Part shown: positions 8,530-15,708 of the stretch, in pieces | Numbering within the stretch: the stretch's first letter is position 1 | Layout: each line of letters begins with the position of its first letter | Origin: CAMAXB01 sp964476565 | GTDB lineage: Bacteria; Verrucomicrobiota; Verrucomicrobiia; Opitutales; Opitutaceae | Assembly (NCBI GenBank): GCA_964476565.1 | Contig: CAYZBG010000052.1 | Span: 1-37,766, forward strand | Reading direction: 5' to 3' | DNA: 37,766 bases | Translations under genes and position numbers: made by a program | The notes under the pieces: generated by a model | Told to the model about the DNA's origin: nothing | Databases searched by the model: none | What the model saw: the letters and a program-made list of their open reading frames with translations, nothing else

Positions 8530-8802
8530 GAAGTTGAGTCGAACCAGCAGACACGACAGGCCTTGCCGACAGACCGGTGGAGAAGTCGGGAACCACCGTC
8601 TGACAGATAATTAGGGCCCTAACTAAGTAACGTCGGTGCGCGATGCAAATGCATTATTGAGAGACGCAGAGGAAGATAGGGTTCCCTCAGTCTACGGATG
8701 ATCGGCGACGCGGGATGCGAGCGGGTGGCGAAAGAAGGAGCCGGGCGGGGTCCCGGACGGGTTCGCATTTGCCACGATCCGGGGGACGCCTTGTGTCGCG
8801 GC
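8530..8802. other. Divergent intergenic region between the mla operon and rsmD
   Basis: This is the longest gene-free stretch (273 bp) and should hold promoters for both flanking genes. It contains a perfect 12-bp palindrome TTAGGGCCCTAA at 8611-8622 and an ATGCAAATGCAT element near 8643-8654. It is AT-richer than the flanks around 8600-8670. The rsmD frame stays open back to ATG 8698, but that extension lacks family similarity. Confidence 0.5.
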
Positions 8803-9378
8803 ATGCGAATCAGCGGTGGAGCGGCGAGGGGGATTCCCTTGCAGGTGCCGAAGGGCGATGCGGTGCGTCCGGCGACGGACGGCTTGCGTCAGTCGGTGTT
8901 TTCCAGCCTGGCCGCCTGGTTGCCCGGCGCGCGTTTTGCCGACCTGTTTGCCGGGAGTGGCGCCTACGGGCTCGAGGCGTTCAGCCGCGGGGCGTCGGGT
9001 GGCGTGTTTGTGGAACAGAGTCCGAAGGCCTTGGCCTGCCTGCGGGCCAACGTCGAGGCGGTGGCCAAGAGCACCGGCCGCGCCGGCACGACGCTGCAGA
9101 TCCTGCCCGGAGACGCCCTGGCGTGGACGCCGGCGCCCGGGGAGGTGCCCGATCTGGTGTTCATCGACCCGCCCTACGATCTCATTCCCCGCGTCGCGCC
9201 CGTGTTGTTCGGCCGGCTTGCGCAGAGCCTCGCCGCCAAGCCGGAGGCCATCGTGGTGTTCGAAGCGCCGGGGGAAATGAACGTGGAGGCGCCCGGGTGG
9301 ATCTGCCGCAAGCGGCTCGGCAAGGGCGCGCGGCAGCCGACCGCGTCGATTTTTGTGCGTCAGCCCGTAGCCGTCTGA
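8803..9378 (+). CDS. rsmD: 16S rRNA (guanine(966)-N(2))-methyltransferase
   Basis: The 191-residue protein is the size of RsmD, which methylates G966 of 16S rRNA in the assembled small subunit with S-adenosylmethionine. The N-terminus MRISGGAARG is the usual RsmD start (M-R-I-x-G-G-x-x-x-G). Motif I is DLFAGSGAYGLEAFSRGA and the N-methyltransferase catalytic motif is DPPY at 122-125. I chose ATG 8803 because it gives this conserved N-terminus. It converges with rsmE, leaving only 6 bp between the two stop codons, so two 16S rRNA methyltransferase genes sit tail to tail. Confidence 0.94.
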   Translation: MRISGGAARGIPLQVPKGDAVRPATDGLRQSVFSSLAAWLPGARFADLFAGSGAYGLEAFSRGASGGVFVEQSPKALACLRANVEAVAKSTGRAGTTLQILPGDALAWTPAPGEVPDLVFIDPPYDLIPRVAPVLFGRLAQSLAAKPEAIVVFEAPGEMNVEAPGWICRKRLGKGARQPTASIFVRQPVAV

Positions 9379-9384
9379 TCTACG

Positions 9385-10119
9385 TCAGGGGGCGTCTTCG
9401 GCTGCCAGCGCGGCGGCGCGCAGCACGGCGAGGGCGGCGACCACGGCGGTCTCCGTGCGCAGCACCCGTGCCCCAAGGTGAACCAGCGAAAAGCCGGCGG
9501 CGCGCAGGTGCCGGCGGTCTTCGCTGTCCCAGCCCCGCTCGGGTCCGAGGGCCACGACGGTGTCGCCGGTCGGGTGCGTCCGCAAGGCGTGGCCGAGGGA
9601 GTGGGGCGCTTCGTAGAGATCGAGCGCGTAGCGCGCACGGTGCGCGGGCAGGGCGGCGAGCGCCTCTTCGAGCGGGTGCGTCCACGTCACCGCCGGCACG
9701 CGGGTGTCGAAGGCCTGTTCGGCCCCGATGATCAGATGCCGTTGCCATTCACCGGAGTGCCACAGGGAACTGGCGGCGTAGTTGGGGTCGCTGCGTGCGG
9801 TGCGGACAAAGTGAATCGCCGTCGCCCCCAGCGTGGTGGCGTCGCGCAGGATGTCGCGTGCGGTCTGCGGACGCGGGAGGCCGACGAGCAGAATGAGACC
9901 GGGGAGCGGTGGGGGCGGGGCTTCCCAGGCGAACGCGAGGCTGAGGGCGTGGTCGTCGACCGCGACGAGCCGCGCTTTGCCGCGCGGACCGTTGAGCAGG
10001 CCGGCGTCGAAGGTATCGCCCACCTTTCGGCCGAGGACCCGCAGCACATGGTGGGAGCGCGGGTCGGTGCGCGGGAGGGGCCGGGTGGATTCGTCCTCGG
10101 TGAACATCACGAGGTTCAT
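9385..10119 (-). CDS. rsmE: 16S rRNA (uracil(1498)-N(3))-methyltransferase
   Basis: The 244-residue SPOUT methyltransferase modifies U1498 of 16S rRNA. The C-terminal knot motifs are clear: LGPERGWDSEDRR and LGARVLRTETAV bind S-adenosylmethionine in the trefoil knot. The N-terminal PUA-like part includes HHVLRVLGRKVGD, typical of RsmE. ATG 10119 overlaps the stop of the upstream regulator gene (ATGA), so it is translated from the same mRNA as that regulator. An alternative start 14 codons upstream would extend into the regulator and is less likely. Confidence 0.94.
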   Translation of the reverse strand: MNLVMFTEDESTRPLPRTDPRSHHVLRVLGRKVGDTFDAGLLNGPRGKARLVAVDDHALSLAFAWEAPPPPLPGLILLVGLPRPQTARDILRDATTLGATAIHFVRTARSDPNYAASSLWHSGEWQRHLIIGAEQAFDTRVPAVTWTHPLEEALAALPAHRARYALDLYEAPHSLGHALRTHPTGDTVVALGPERGWDSEDRRHLRAAGFSLVHLGARVLRTETAVVAALAVLRAAALAAEDAP

Positions 10120-11879
10120 GCCGAGGCTCCGGGACTGAGCAGCGCGCGGATGGTTTCGCAACGCTGCAGCCAGCCGTCCGCGCCGGCTTGGCGAAGGACA
10201 GGGGCGGCGGCCGTCAATTCGATCCGTGCCGCCTCACGATCCCCTTGGCTCGCGAGCAGGCCGGCAAGGCGGCAGCGGATCTGGGCGCAAAGGGGCGGGG
10301 CGTTGATCGCCTGGCAGGTGCGGATCGCTGCACGAAACTGCCGGAGACCCTCGGGGAATCGGTCGTCGGCCATGGCAACTTCCGCCCGAGCCCGGCAGAG
10401 CAGCGCCTGCAAGGCCGGGGTTGAGGTCAGTTCCGGTTCGGCCTCCAGCTGGCTGATGGCTTCGCGGGCGGACGCGAGCTGGCCGTCGGCGGTCGCAACG
10501 ATCGCATAGTAGGCGAGCGCCTGGCCGCGTTTGGAGCGGCAGGACCAGGCATTCTCCGCCAGCGACTGGGCGAGCAGGCGCCTCGCTGTCGCAGCGTCCC
10601 CTTCGGCGAAACGTAGCAGTGCCACGTTGAAGTGAGACTCCCATCCCAGCTCCGCCGCCCGCTGCAGCGCCGCCTCCGCCTCTGCATACGCTCCCCGGGC
10701 CACCAAAATCTCACCCAGCACACGCCATGCGTCGCCTTCGGCCCAGGGTGCCTGGCGGGCGAGACTGTCGATTGTGAGACGAATCTCCGCCTCCGCCTCG
10801 CTCAAGTGGCCGCGCAACGCGAGGACCTCGGCCCGGTGCATGCGGCAGAGGCCGGGGTAACCGGCGGCGCCCTTGTCCGCCACCCAGCGCGTGAACTGCT
10901 CCGTCCACTCGGCGGCCCGCTGCCAGTCGGCGCGGGTCATGCAGCTGTAGATGACGCTGCAGTAGATCAGACCGCCAGCCCAGGCGCTCAGGCGGCTTGA
11001 ACCGGCGGAGGCTCCGGCTTCGTCGAGCGCGGCCAGTCCGTCGCGGATGTGACCGGCGTACAGCGCCGCCTCCCCGAAGACGACCAGGCTCAGGTTCTCC
11101 AAGTCGGGGTCGCGCACCAAAGCGCTGATCCGGCGGGCGCTCTCCGCCAGACGAAGGGCCGATTCCACCTCGTTGGCCAGCAGGGCCAGTCGGCTGCCGA
11201 GCAGGTCGAGGTAACCGTGTTCGCGGCCGGTGGGCTCTGCGGCGAGCAGTCGCGCCGCCCGCAGGTGCCAGCCCTGGGCGCGCGCACCTTCGCGCCATTC
11301 TGCGTGCAAGGATGCGATCTGCAGGGCGATCCAGCCGGCGCGCCGCCGGTCGCCTTGCGCCGTGAATGCCTCGACCGCCTGCTCAAGTGGCCCGATCGCC
11401 CGGTGCGGTGTACCGGCGCACTGGGCAGCATGCGCCCAGCGCTGCCAGTCTTCCGCGGCCAGCGCATCCCCCCCGCCGGAGGCTTCATAGGCGGCCAGCG
11501 CCCCGGTCCAGTCTCCCGCGGCGTAGGCCGCCTGGGCGGCGGTGGTTCCAGACGCCGGGGCGGCTTCCGGATCCGGTCCCGCCCCCTCGGCACACCAGCG
11601 GTATCCCTGACGCGAATACGTACGAATCGCCGTTTCGGCGCCGCATGCGGCGAGTGCCTGACGCGCGAGGCTCACCGCCCGTTGCAGCGACCCGTCCGCG
11701 ACCGTCACCCCGGGCCAGACCGCGTCGAGCAGTTCGTCCTTGGGCACGACGCGGTCACGATGCCGGACAAGGTAGACCATGAGATCGAAGACCCGGGGCT
11801 GGAGGGTGAGCACACGCGTCCCCGCCCGCACCTCCCGCGTGGCTTCATCGATCTCAAAGGTGGCGAATCGGTGGATCAT
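10116..11879 (-). CDS. Winged-helix (OmpR/CadC-type) transcriptional regulator with TPR-like repeats
   Basis: The 587-residue protein starts with an OmpR/PhoB-type winged helix (residues 1-95). Typical elements are the VVPKDELLDAVWPG helix, the SLQRAVSLARQAL recognition region and the IRTYSRQGYRW wing. The rest is alanine-rich helical sequence with TPR-like repeats and no transmembrane segment or nucleotide-binding motif. It therefore resembles soluble relatives of CadC/ToxR whose repeat domain senses a protein or ligand. The open frame continues far upstream, but the DNA-binding domain begins at ATG 11879, facing the rhomboid gene. It is translationally coupled to rsmE. The inducer and targets are unknown. 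Confidence 0.85.
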   Translation of the reverse strand: MIHRFATFEIDEATREVRAGTRVLTLQPRVFDLMVYLVRHRDRVVPKDELLDAVWPGVTVADGSLQRAVSLARQALAACGAETAIRTYSRQGYRWCAEGAGPDPEAAPASGTTAAQAAYAAGDWTGALAAYEASGGGDALAAEDWQRWAHAAQCAGTPHRAIGPLEQAVEAFTAQGDRRRAGWIALQIASLHAEWREGARAQGWHLRAARLLAAEPTGREHGYLDLLGSRLALLANEVESALRLAESARRISALVRDPDLENLSLVVFGEAALYAGHIRDGLAALDEAGASAGSSRLSAWAGGLIYCSVIYSCMTRADWQRAAEWTEQFTRWVADKGAAGYPGLCRMHRAEVLALRGHLSEAEAEIRLTIDSLARQAPWAEGDAWRVLGEILVARGAYAEAEAALQRAAELGWESHFNVALLRFAEGDAATARRLLAQSLAENAWSCRSKRGQALAYYAIVATADGQLASAREAISQLEAEPELTSTPALQALLCRARAEVAMADDRFPEGLRQFRAAIRTCQAINAPPLCAQIRCRLAGLLASQGDREAARIELTAAAPVLRQAGADGWLQRCETIRALLSPGASA

Positions 11880-12032
11880 GGACACGGGTACGGACAGGCC
11901 CGGACACGAATAAGGCGCGGCGGGGCGTTCGGAAAGGAGATTTACCCTCGTAACGCCGGCCTGTGCGCCGGCGGCCAGGCTGGATCCGCCTTCCGCGTTG
12001 TGCCGGGCACCGGCGGCGGTCTCACTCGCGCC

Positions 12033-12704
12033 ATGCTTCCGTTGTGGGATTCGCAACCGCGCCGCCGCCGACCGGCGCTGACGCTCTGCCTCGTTGCCGC
12101 CAACCTCGCCGTCTTCGCGTATGAGGTCTGGCTGATGCTGCAGGGCGGACGGGCGCTGCCGGTCTTCATGGAGCAGCACGCCTTGATTCCCGGGCGGTTG
12201 GTCGAAGGGTGGCGCGAACCGGAGCCGTGGCTCACCGTGCTCAGTTCGATGTTCCTGCACGGCAGCGGCGCGCACGTGCTGGGCAACGTCTGGTTCCTTT
12301 GGGTATTCGGCGGCGGAGTCGAAGCCCGGCTCGGCGCCGCCCGGTTCCTGACCCTCTATTTTGCCTCGGGCCTGGGCGCGGCCGCGCTGCAGGTGGCGAC
12401 CGACCCCTTCTCGCCGGTGCCGATGGTGGGCGCGAGCGGGGCGATCTCCGGGCTGCTCGGGGCCTACCTCGTGCTCTTTCCCGGAGCGTGGATTCTCACC
12501 CTGATTCCGTGGATCGTCCCGGTCATTCCGGTGCCGGCGGTGGTGTTTTTGCTCCTGTGGTTTGCCCTGCAGACCGTGAATGGAGTCGGTGCGCTCCAGG
12601 CTGAGGCCGCCGGCGGCGTGGCGTGGTGGGCACACATCGGCGGCTTCCTCGCCGGCGTGCTCGTGGCCCGGACGATCGGTGCACCGCGCGGTCGCCGCCG
12701 CTGA
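12033..12704 (+). CDS. Rhomboid-family intramembrane serine protease
   Basis: The 223-residue membrane protein has about six transmembrane helices, the basic rhomboid fold. The catalytic serine is S135 in GASGAISG and the catalytic histidine is H201 in WWAHIGGFLAG. H81-x3-N85 (HVLGN) supplies the usual oxyanion and helix-2 residues. Rhomboids cleave transmembrane segments of other proteins within the inner membrane. ATG 12033 precedes a short cytoplasmic arginine-rich N-terminus. It is divergent from the winged-helix regulator and converges on the Crp/Fnr gene, with 13 bp between the stops. Substrates are unknown. Confidence 0.92.
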   Translation: MLPLWDSQPRRRRPALTLCLVAANLAVFAYEVWLMLQGGRALPVFMEQHALIPGRLVEGWREPEPWLTVLSSMFLHGSGAHVLGNVWFLWVFGGGVEARLGAARFLTLYFASGLGAAALQVATDPFSPVPMVGASGAISGLLGAYLVLFPGAWILTLIPWIVPVIPVPAVVFLLLWFALQTVNGVGALQAEAAGGVAWWAHIGGFLAGVLVARTIGAPRGRRR

Positions 12705-12717
12705 CCGCCGGTCCGGA

Positions 12718-13431
12718 TTAGAGCTCGGCGTAGGCGCGCAGGCCGGCGCCGTTCACGATCTGGATGCGGGCGCCTTCGACCAGGATCAGACCTTCGTCGC
12801 GGAACCGGGCAAAGGTGCGGGACAGCGTCTCGCTGGTTACGCCGAGCTGACCGGCCAGCACTTTCTTGGTCACGGGCAGGTCGACTGCGACCGGACAACC
12901 GATCGAGGCGGCCGGCGATTGGCGGAGCAGGTAATCGGCGAGCCGGTGCTCGATCTGGCGACCCTTGATGTCCTGCAGCGACTGCACGAGGTGTTTAAGG
13001 TGCACGCTCATTGAGCCCAGCATGTGCAACGCGAGTTCGGGCTGGCGCCGGATGAGATCCCGGAAGCGCGACCGGTTGACGACAATGACCTGGGACGGTT
13101 CCAACGCGATCGCGTTGGCCGGGTAGGACTCGATCGTGGCAAGGGTGACCTCGGCGAAGCTTTCGGGTGGCCGGAACACGCAGATGATCTGTTCGCGGCC
13201 GTCGGAGGCCACACGGAAGATGCTCACCGCGCCGTTCTGCATGACGTAGAAGCCTTCGGACTTCTCACCTTCTCGAAAGAGCATCTCGCCCTTCTGCAAC
13301 GAGCGCAGCGTGCTGCCTTCCGCGATCGTGGCGAGATCGTCGGGCGGTACGGAAGCGAAGAGCCGGCTCTGGCGCAGCGTGGCGCTGATCGCGATTTGCC
13401 GGGGAGACATCGCCTTGCTGACCGTGCTCAT
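12718..13431 (-). CDS. Crp/Fnr-family transcriptional regulator, DNR/NnrR-like
   Basis: The 237-residue protein has a cyclic-nucleotide-binding-like beta-barrel (about 20-135), a dimerisation helix and a winged helix. The recognition helix reads T-S-E-T-L-S-R (E201, S204, R205), the E-x-x-S-R pattern by which FNR reads TTGAT half-sites. The N-terminal cysteine cluster that holds FNR's [4Fe-4S] is missing, and only C84 and C179 are present. That fits the DNR/NnrR type of NO- or redox-responsive regulators, which sense through haem or another route. A perfect TTGAT-N4-ATCAA box lies 25 bp upstream. If transcription starts 41.5 bp from its centre (13421), ATG 13410 (MSPRQIAIS) would be the real start. 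It probably controls the boxes found across 13-31 kb. Confidence 0.9.
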   Translation of the reverse strand: MSTVSKAMSPRQIAISATLRQSRLFASVPPDDLATIAEGSTLRSLQKGEMLFREGEKSEGFYVMQNGAVSIFRVASDGREQIICVFRPPESFAEVTLATIESYPANAIALEPSQVIVVNRSRFRDLIRRQPELALHMLGSMSVHLKHLVQSLQDIKGRQIEHRLADYLLRQSPAASIGCPVAVDLPVTKKVLAGQLGVTSETLSRTFARFRDEGLILVEGARIQIVNGAGLRAYAEL

Positions 13432-13455
13432 GATGCGCTTCAGGTTGCCTCCCGC

Positions 13456-13469
13456 TTGATCCTGATCAA
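13456..13469. promoter_or_regulatory. Crp/Fnr-type box (perfect), with leaderless promoter toward DUF2249
   Basis: TTGAT-CCTG-ATCAA matches the FNR/DNR consensus perfectly. Its centre (13462.5) is exactly 41.5 bp from the ATG at 13504, and TACACT at 13491-13496 fits a -10 hexamer. That geometry predicts transcription starting at or within a base of the start codon. On the other side it could autoregulate the Crp/Fnr gene, although no good -10 is visible there. Confidence 0.88.
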
Positions 13470-13503
13470 GGCAATCACGTGCCGTCCGGGTACACTCGCC
13501 GTC

Positions 13504-13743
13504 ATGAATTCCGCCTCTCCTCCGCCGCTGCAGCTCGACGTGCGCCCTTTGGTTGCGGCGCACAAGCCGCCCATGGCGGCCATTTTGGAAAGTGTGGGCC
13601 GCCTTGCCCCCGGGCAGCCGCTGGTGCTGATCGCGCCGTTTGAGCCGGCGCCACTCTATCAGTTTCTCGGACAACAGGGATTCAGCCACACTGCGCGGGT
13701 GCGCGAAGACGGGGCGTGGGAGGTGACGTTTCGCCGTGAGTGA
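13504..13743 (+). CDS. DUF2249 domain protein
   Basis: This 79-residue protein is a single DUF2249 domain: LDVRPLVAAHKPPMAAILESVGRL, then PLVLIAPFEPAPLYQFLGQQGF and a C-terminal strand ending EVTFRRE. DUF2249 domains have a small TusA-like fold and occur near denitrification and NO-detoxification genes. No enzyme activity is established. It lacks the TusA-type catalytic cysteine; indeed it has no cysteine. The gene lies directly downstream of a perfect Crp/Fnr box whose spacing predicts a leaderless transcript, and it overlaps the globin gene by 8 nt. Confidence 0.85.
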   Translation: MNSASPPPLQLDVRPLVAAHKPPMAAILESVGRLAPGQPLVLIAPFEPAPLYQFLGQQGFSHTARVREDGAWEVTFRRE

Positions 13744-14188
13744 TCGACCCTCGCCCGCCGCGGGACAGGCGGCGAATCCGCCGGCTGCCCTGTACGACCG
13801 CCTGGGTGGACGCCCGGTCTTGCTCACCCTGTTGCGCCATTTCTACGCCGATGTGCGCCAACACGAGGAGATCGCGCCGGTCTTTGCCGCCAAGATCGCC
13901 GATTGGCCGGCACACCTGGAGAAGATTGCCGACTTCTGGTCGGGGGTTACGGGCGGACCGCGGCTCTACACCGGCGGCATGCCGTGGAAGCATGTGCCCT
14001 TGAAGCTGGAGGAACGCCATTTCCTCGCCTGGCTTGAACTCTGGCGGCGCAACTGTCGCATCTACCTCACCGCTGACGTGGCGGACGAGATGATTGCCGT
14101 CGCCGAAGCGTTTGGCCTGCGCCTGCGGCAGATCGTGGCCGCGTACGGGCCGGGCGATCAACCCGGGGCGGCGGCTCCCCGCCAGTAG
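13736..14188 (+). CDS. Truncated haemoglobin (group III-like)
   Basis: The 150-residue protein is a 2-over-2 globin. Readable positions include B10 Tyr in RHFYADV, CD1 Phe in IAPVF, an E-helix histidine H60 in WPAHLEKIADFW and the proximal F8 His H95 in ERHFLAWLELW. The H-x3-K/I-x3-FW and HF-x-x-WL patterns are those of group III truncated haemoglobins. It may bind O2 or NO; the box-controlled operon with DUF2249 suggests NO handling. The start is GTG 13736, overlapping the previous stop by 8 nt, with a strong GGAGGTGA Shine-Dalgarno at 13719-13726. Its 3' end overlaps the convergent HPP gene by 31 bp. Confidence 0.88.
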   Translation: MSDRPSPAAGQAANPPAALYDRLGGRPVLLTLLRHFYADVRQHEEIAPVFAAKIADWPAHLEKIADFWSGVTGGPRLYTGGMPWKHVPLKLEERHFLAWLELWRRNCRIYLTADVADEMIAVAEAFGLRLRQIVAAYGPGDQPGAAAPRQ

Positions 14189-14646
14189 AGCGGATACTTG
14201 TGCCGGCCGGTCGCCCGATGGTACACGATCGCGACCGCGATGAGGAGCAGCGTGCCGGCGACCGTGGAGAACAGGAGCAGGCCCCAGGCGGGCTTGGCCA
14301 AGAAGACAATGATGGCGTTCGAGCCGGCGGGCGGATGCACCGTCCGGGTGGCCATCATCACCCCGACAGCGAGACCGGTGGCGAGACCGACCGCCCACCA
14401 TGTCGGTCCAAACAACGCGAGGCATCCGAGCGCGATCAGCGAGGCAATCAAATGCCCGCCCACCACCGAGCGCGGTTGGGAGAGGGGTGCCTCCGGCAAG
14501 GCGAACAGCAACAAGGTGGACGCACCAAACGATCCCAAGAGGAGTAGTCCGCTGGTGGAGGTCGCGAGATAGGCCAGGGCGGACACCGCCAACACGGCTC
14601 CAAGGGTGGCGAACGCGATCTGCGATTTGCGGAAAGACGGCGGCAT
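14158..14646 (-). CDS. HPP family integral membrane protein
   Basis: The 162-residue protein has four predicted transmembrane helices. The family's namesake H-P-P is at 104-106 in RTVHPPAGSNA. HPP-domain proteins are small inner-membrane proteins; plant chloroplast members have been linked to nitrite transport, which fits the nitrogen-oxide context here. The bacterial function is not settled. It overlaps the 3' end of the convergent globin gene by 31 bp. A palindrome overlaps its likely promoter (see 14658-14678), so it is probably controlled separately from the Crp/Fnr boxes. Confidence 0.88.
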   Translation of the reverse strand: MPPSFRKSQIAFATLGAVLAVSALAYLATSTSGLLLLGSFGASTLLLFALPEAPLSQPRSVVGGHLIASLIALGCLALFGPTWWAVGLATGLAVGVMMATRTVHPPAGSNAIIVFLAKPAWGLLLFSTVAGTLLLIAVAIVYHRATGRHKYPLYWRGAAAPG

Positions 14647-14657
14647 GGACGAAAAGG

Positions 14658-14678
14658 ATGATATGAAAACAATTCATA
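14658..14678 (-). promoter_or_regulatory. Promoter with overlapping palindrome upstream of the HPP gene
   Basis: On the minus strand a TATCAT -10 hexamer (14663-14658) lies about 12 bp before the HPP start codon. It overlaps an inverted repeat TATGAA-N5-TTCATA (14662-14678). The placement over the -10 suggests a repressor operator. The spacing differs from the E. coli NsrR consensus, so I do not name the regulator. Confidence 0.5.
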
Positions 14679-14708
14679 CTTAGGGCGCCAGCCCATAGTC
14701 CCCGTCAT

Positions 14709-14733
14709 GGAGGACGCCGCCCCGCCGTCCTCC
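14709..14733 (-). terminator. Hairpin after the nrdD-nrdG operon
   Basis: GGAGGACG at 14709-14716 pairs with CGTCCTCC at 14726-14733 around a 9-nt loop, 27 bp past the nrdG stop codon on the minus strand. It has no clear T-tract, so it is a probable rather than certain terminator. Confidence 0.5.
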
Positions 14734-14759
14734 GGACCGCCGGGCCGCGCTCCATGCGT

Positions 14760-15461
14760 TTATCTTACCGTGATGCGAAGCGTTGGCCGCTCCAGCAGGG
14801 CGAGGGGTGGTTCTTCGCGAGGCAGACGAGCCAGTGTGGCGTCGAGGCAGCCGTCGGAGCGGAAACGTTGGATCACCCAGTCGGTAACCCCTTCGGCGAC
14901 AAGGCTGTCCGCCATGACCCGCAGTGCCGCGGGTGGGAGCAAGGCCGGATGCCAGGTGGTGCGGACTTCGTGCGCCACGCCGGACGCCAGCAGCAGGCGC
15001 AGACTCTCGCGGGCGTGAGCCCCTTGACGGTGCCGGGTCACCGTCTCGTAGGCGTCGAAGGGTGCTTTGACGTCGAAGCCCACCCAATCGAGCTCGGGCA
15101 ACACGGCCGCCAGGCGGGCCGGGGACGGTCCGCCGGTGTGAAGTCCCGCTTCGAATCCGAGGGCCCTGACGTCCCGCAAGGCTGCGCCCAGGCCGGCTTG
15201 AAGCGTCGCCTCGCCGCCGCTGAAGACGACGGCGTCAAGCAGGCCGCGGCGACGTTCCAGCCAGCGCAGAATCTCGCCCCACCCGGCGGTCGGTGCGGAG
15301 GACGGAGCGAAGGCGAGCAGGTGAGGATTGTGACAATACCCGCATCGCCACGCACAGCCCTGACAGAACACCACGGCGGCGAGTCGGCCCGGGAAATCGA
15401 CGGCGGAGAGTTTTTCCCAGCCGCCAATGCGCAGTCCCGGCGTCGCCGACGCGGCCGTCAC
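14760..15461 (-). CDS. nrdG: Anaerobic ribonucleoside-triphosphate reductase activating protein
   Basis: The 233-residue radical SAM enzyme makes the glycyl radical on class III ribonucleotide reductase. The cluster motif C-x3-C-x2-C is C36, C40 and C43 in CAWRCGYC, preceded by another cysteine, C33. FSGGEATLQ supplies the GGE motif for S-adenosylmethionine. I chose the GTG at 15461 because it overlaps the stop of the small glycyl-radical ORF as GTGA, a standard coupling arrangement. A TTG at 15476 is the alternative. It is the third gene of the nrdD / small ORF / nrdG operon, so the activase is made together with both halves of its substrate. Confidence 0.93.
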   Translation of the reverse strand: MTAASATPGLRIGGWEKLSAVDFPGRLAAVVFCQGCAWRCGYCHNPHLLAFAPSSAPTAGWGEILRWLERRRGLLDAVVFSGGEATLQAGLGAALRDVRALGFEAGLHTGGPSPARLAAVLPELDWVGFDVKAPFDAYETVTRHRQGAHARESLRLLLASGVAHEVRTTWHPALLPPAALRVMADSLVAEGVTDWVIQRFRSDGCLDATLARLPREEPPLALLERPTLRITVR

Positions 15462-15664
15462 CGACGAGGGGTGCAACGGGATTCCTGGAAGAAGCGCCGC
15501 TCCTGATGCTCGCCCTTCTTGCCGATGTTGAAGCTGGAGACCGGACGATGGTAACCCATCACGCGGGTCCAGACTTCGCAGGGTTGGCGTTCTTCATCCG
15601 TCAACGCGATGGCATCGAGGGTGGCGGTGGTGGAGGTGGCGGCTTCGAGCGTGGCGGTACTCAT
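15458..15664 (-). CDS. Separate small protein carrying the NrdD glycyl-radical loop
   Basis: The 68-residue product matches the extreme C-terminus of class III ribonucleotide reductase, not a whole enzyme. Residues 29-44 read C-E-V-W-T-R-V-M-G-Y-H-R-P-V, where R-V-x-G-Y is the glycyl-radical loop (radical glycine G37). The FNIGKKGEHQERRFF tail that follows is also NrdD-like. The upstream nrdD ORF stops after its zinc site and lacks this loop, so the two proteins together make one complete NrdD. The gap is 44 bp and the frames differ, so this is not one stop codon inside a single frame. It could be a genuine split gene, with the radical domain added in trans as GrcA does for pyruvate formate-lyase, or a frameshifted fusion. 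Similar short ORFs beside nrdD exist in other bacteria, as far as I recall. Confidence 0.85.
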   Translation of the reverse strand: MSTATLEAATSTTATLDAIALTDEERQPCEVWTRVMGYHRPVSSFNIGKKGEHQERRFFQESRCTPRR

Positions 15665-15708
15665 GGGTGCAGTGAGGGTTGGGAGTGGGGGCGGGACAGC
15701 GAACGGGG

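Noticed and set aside
14658..14678. An NsrR binding site upstream of the HPP gene
   Set aside because: The half-sites and 5-bp spacing do not match the E. coli-type NsrR consensus, so the regulator is left unnamed.
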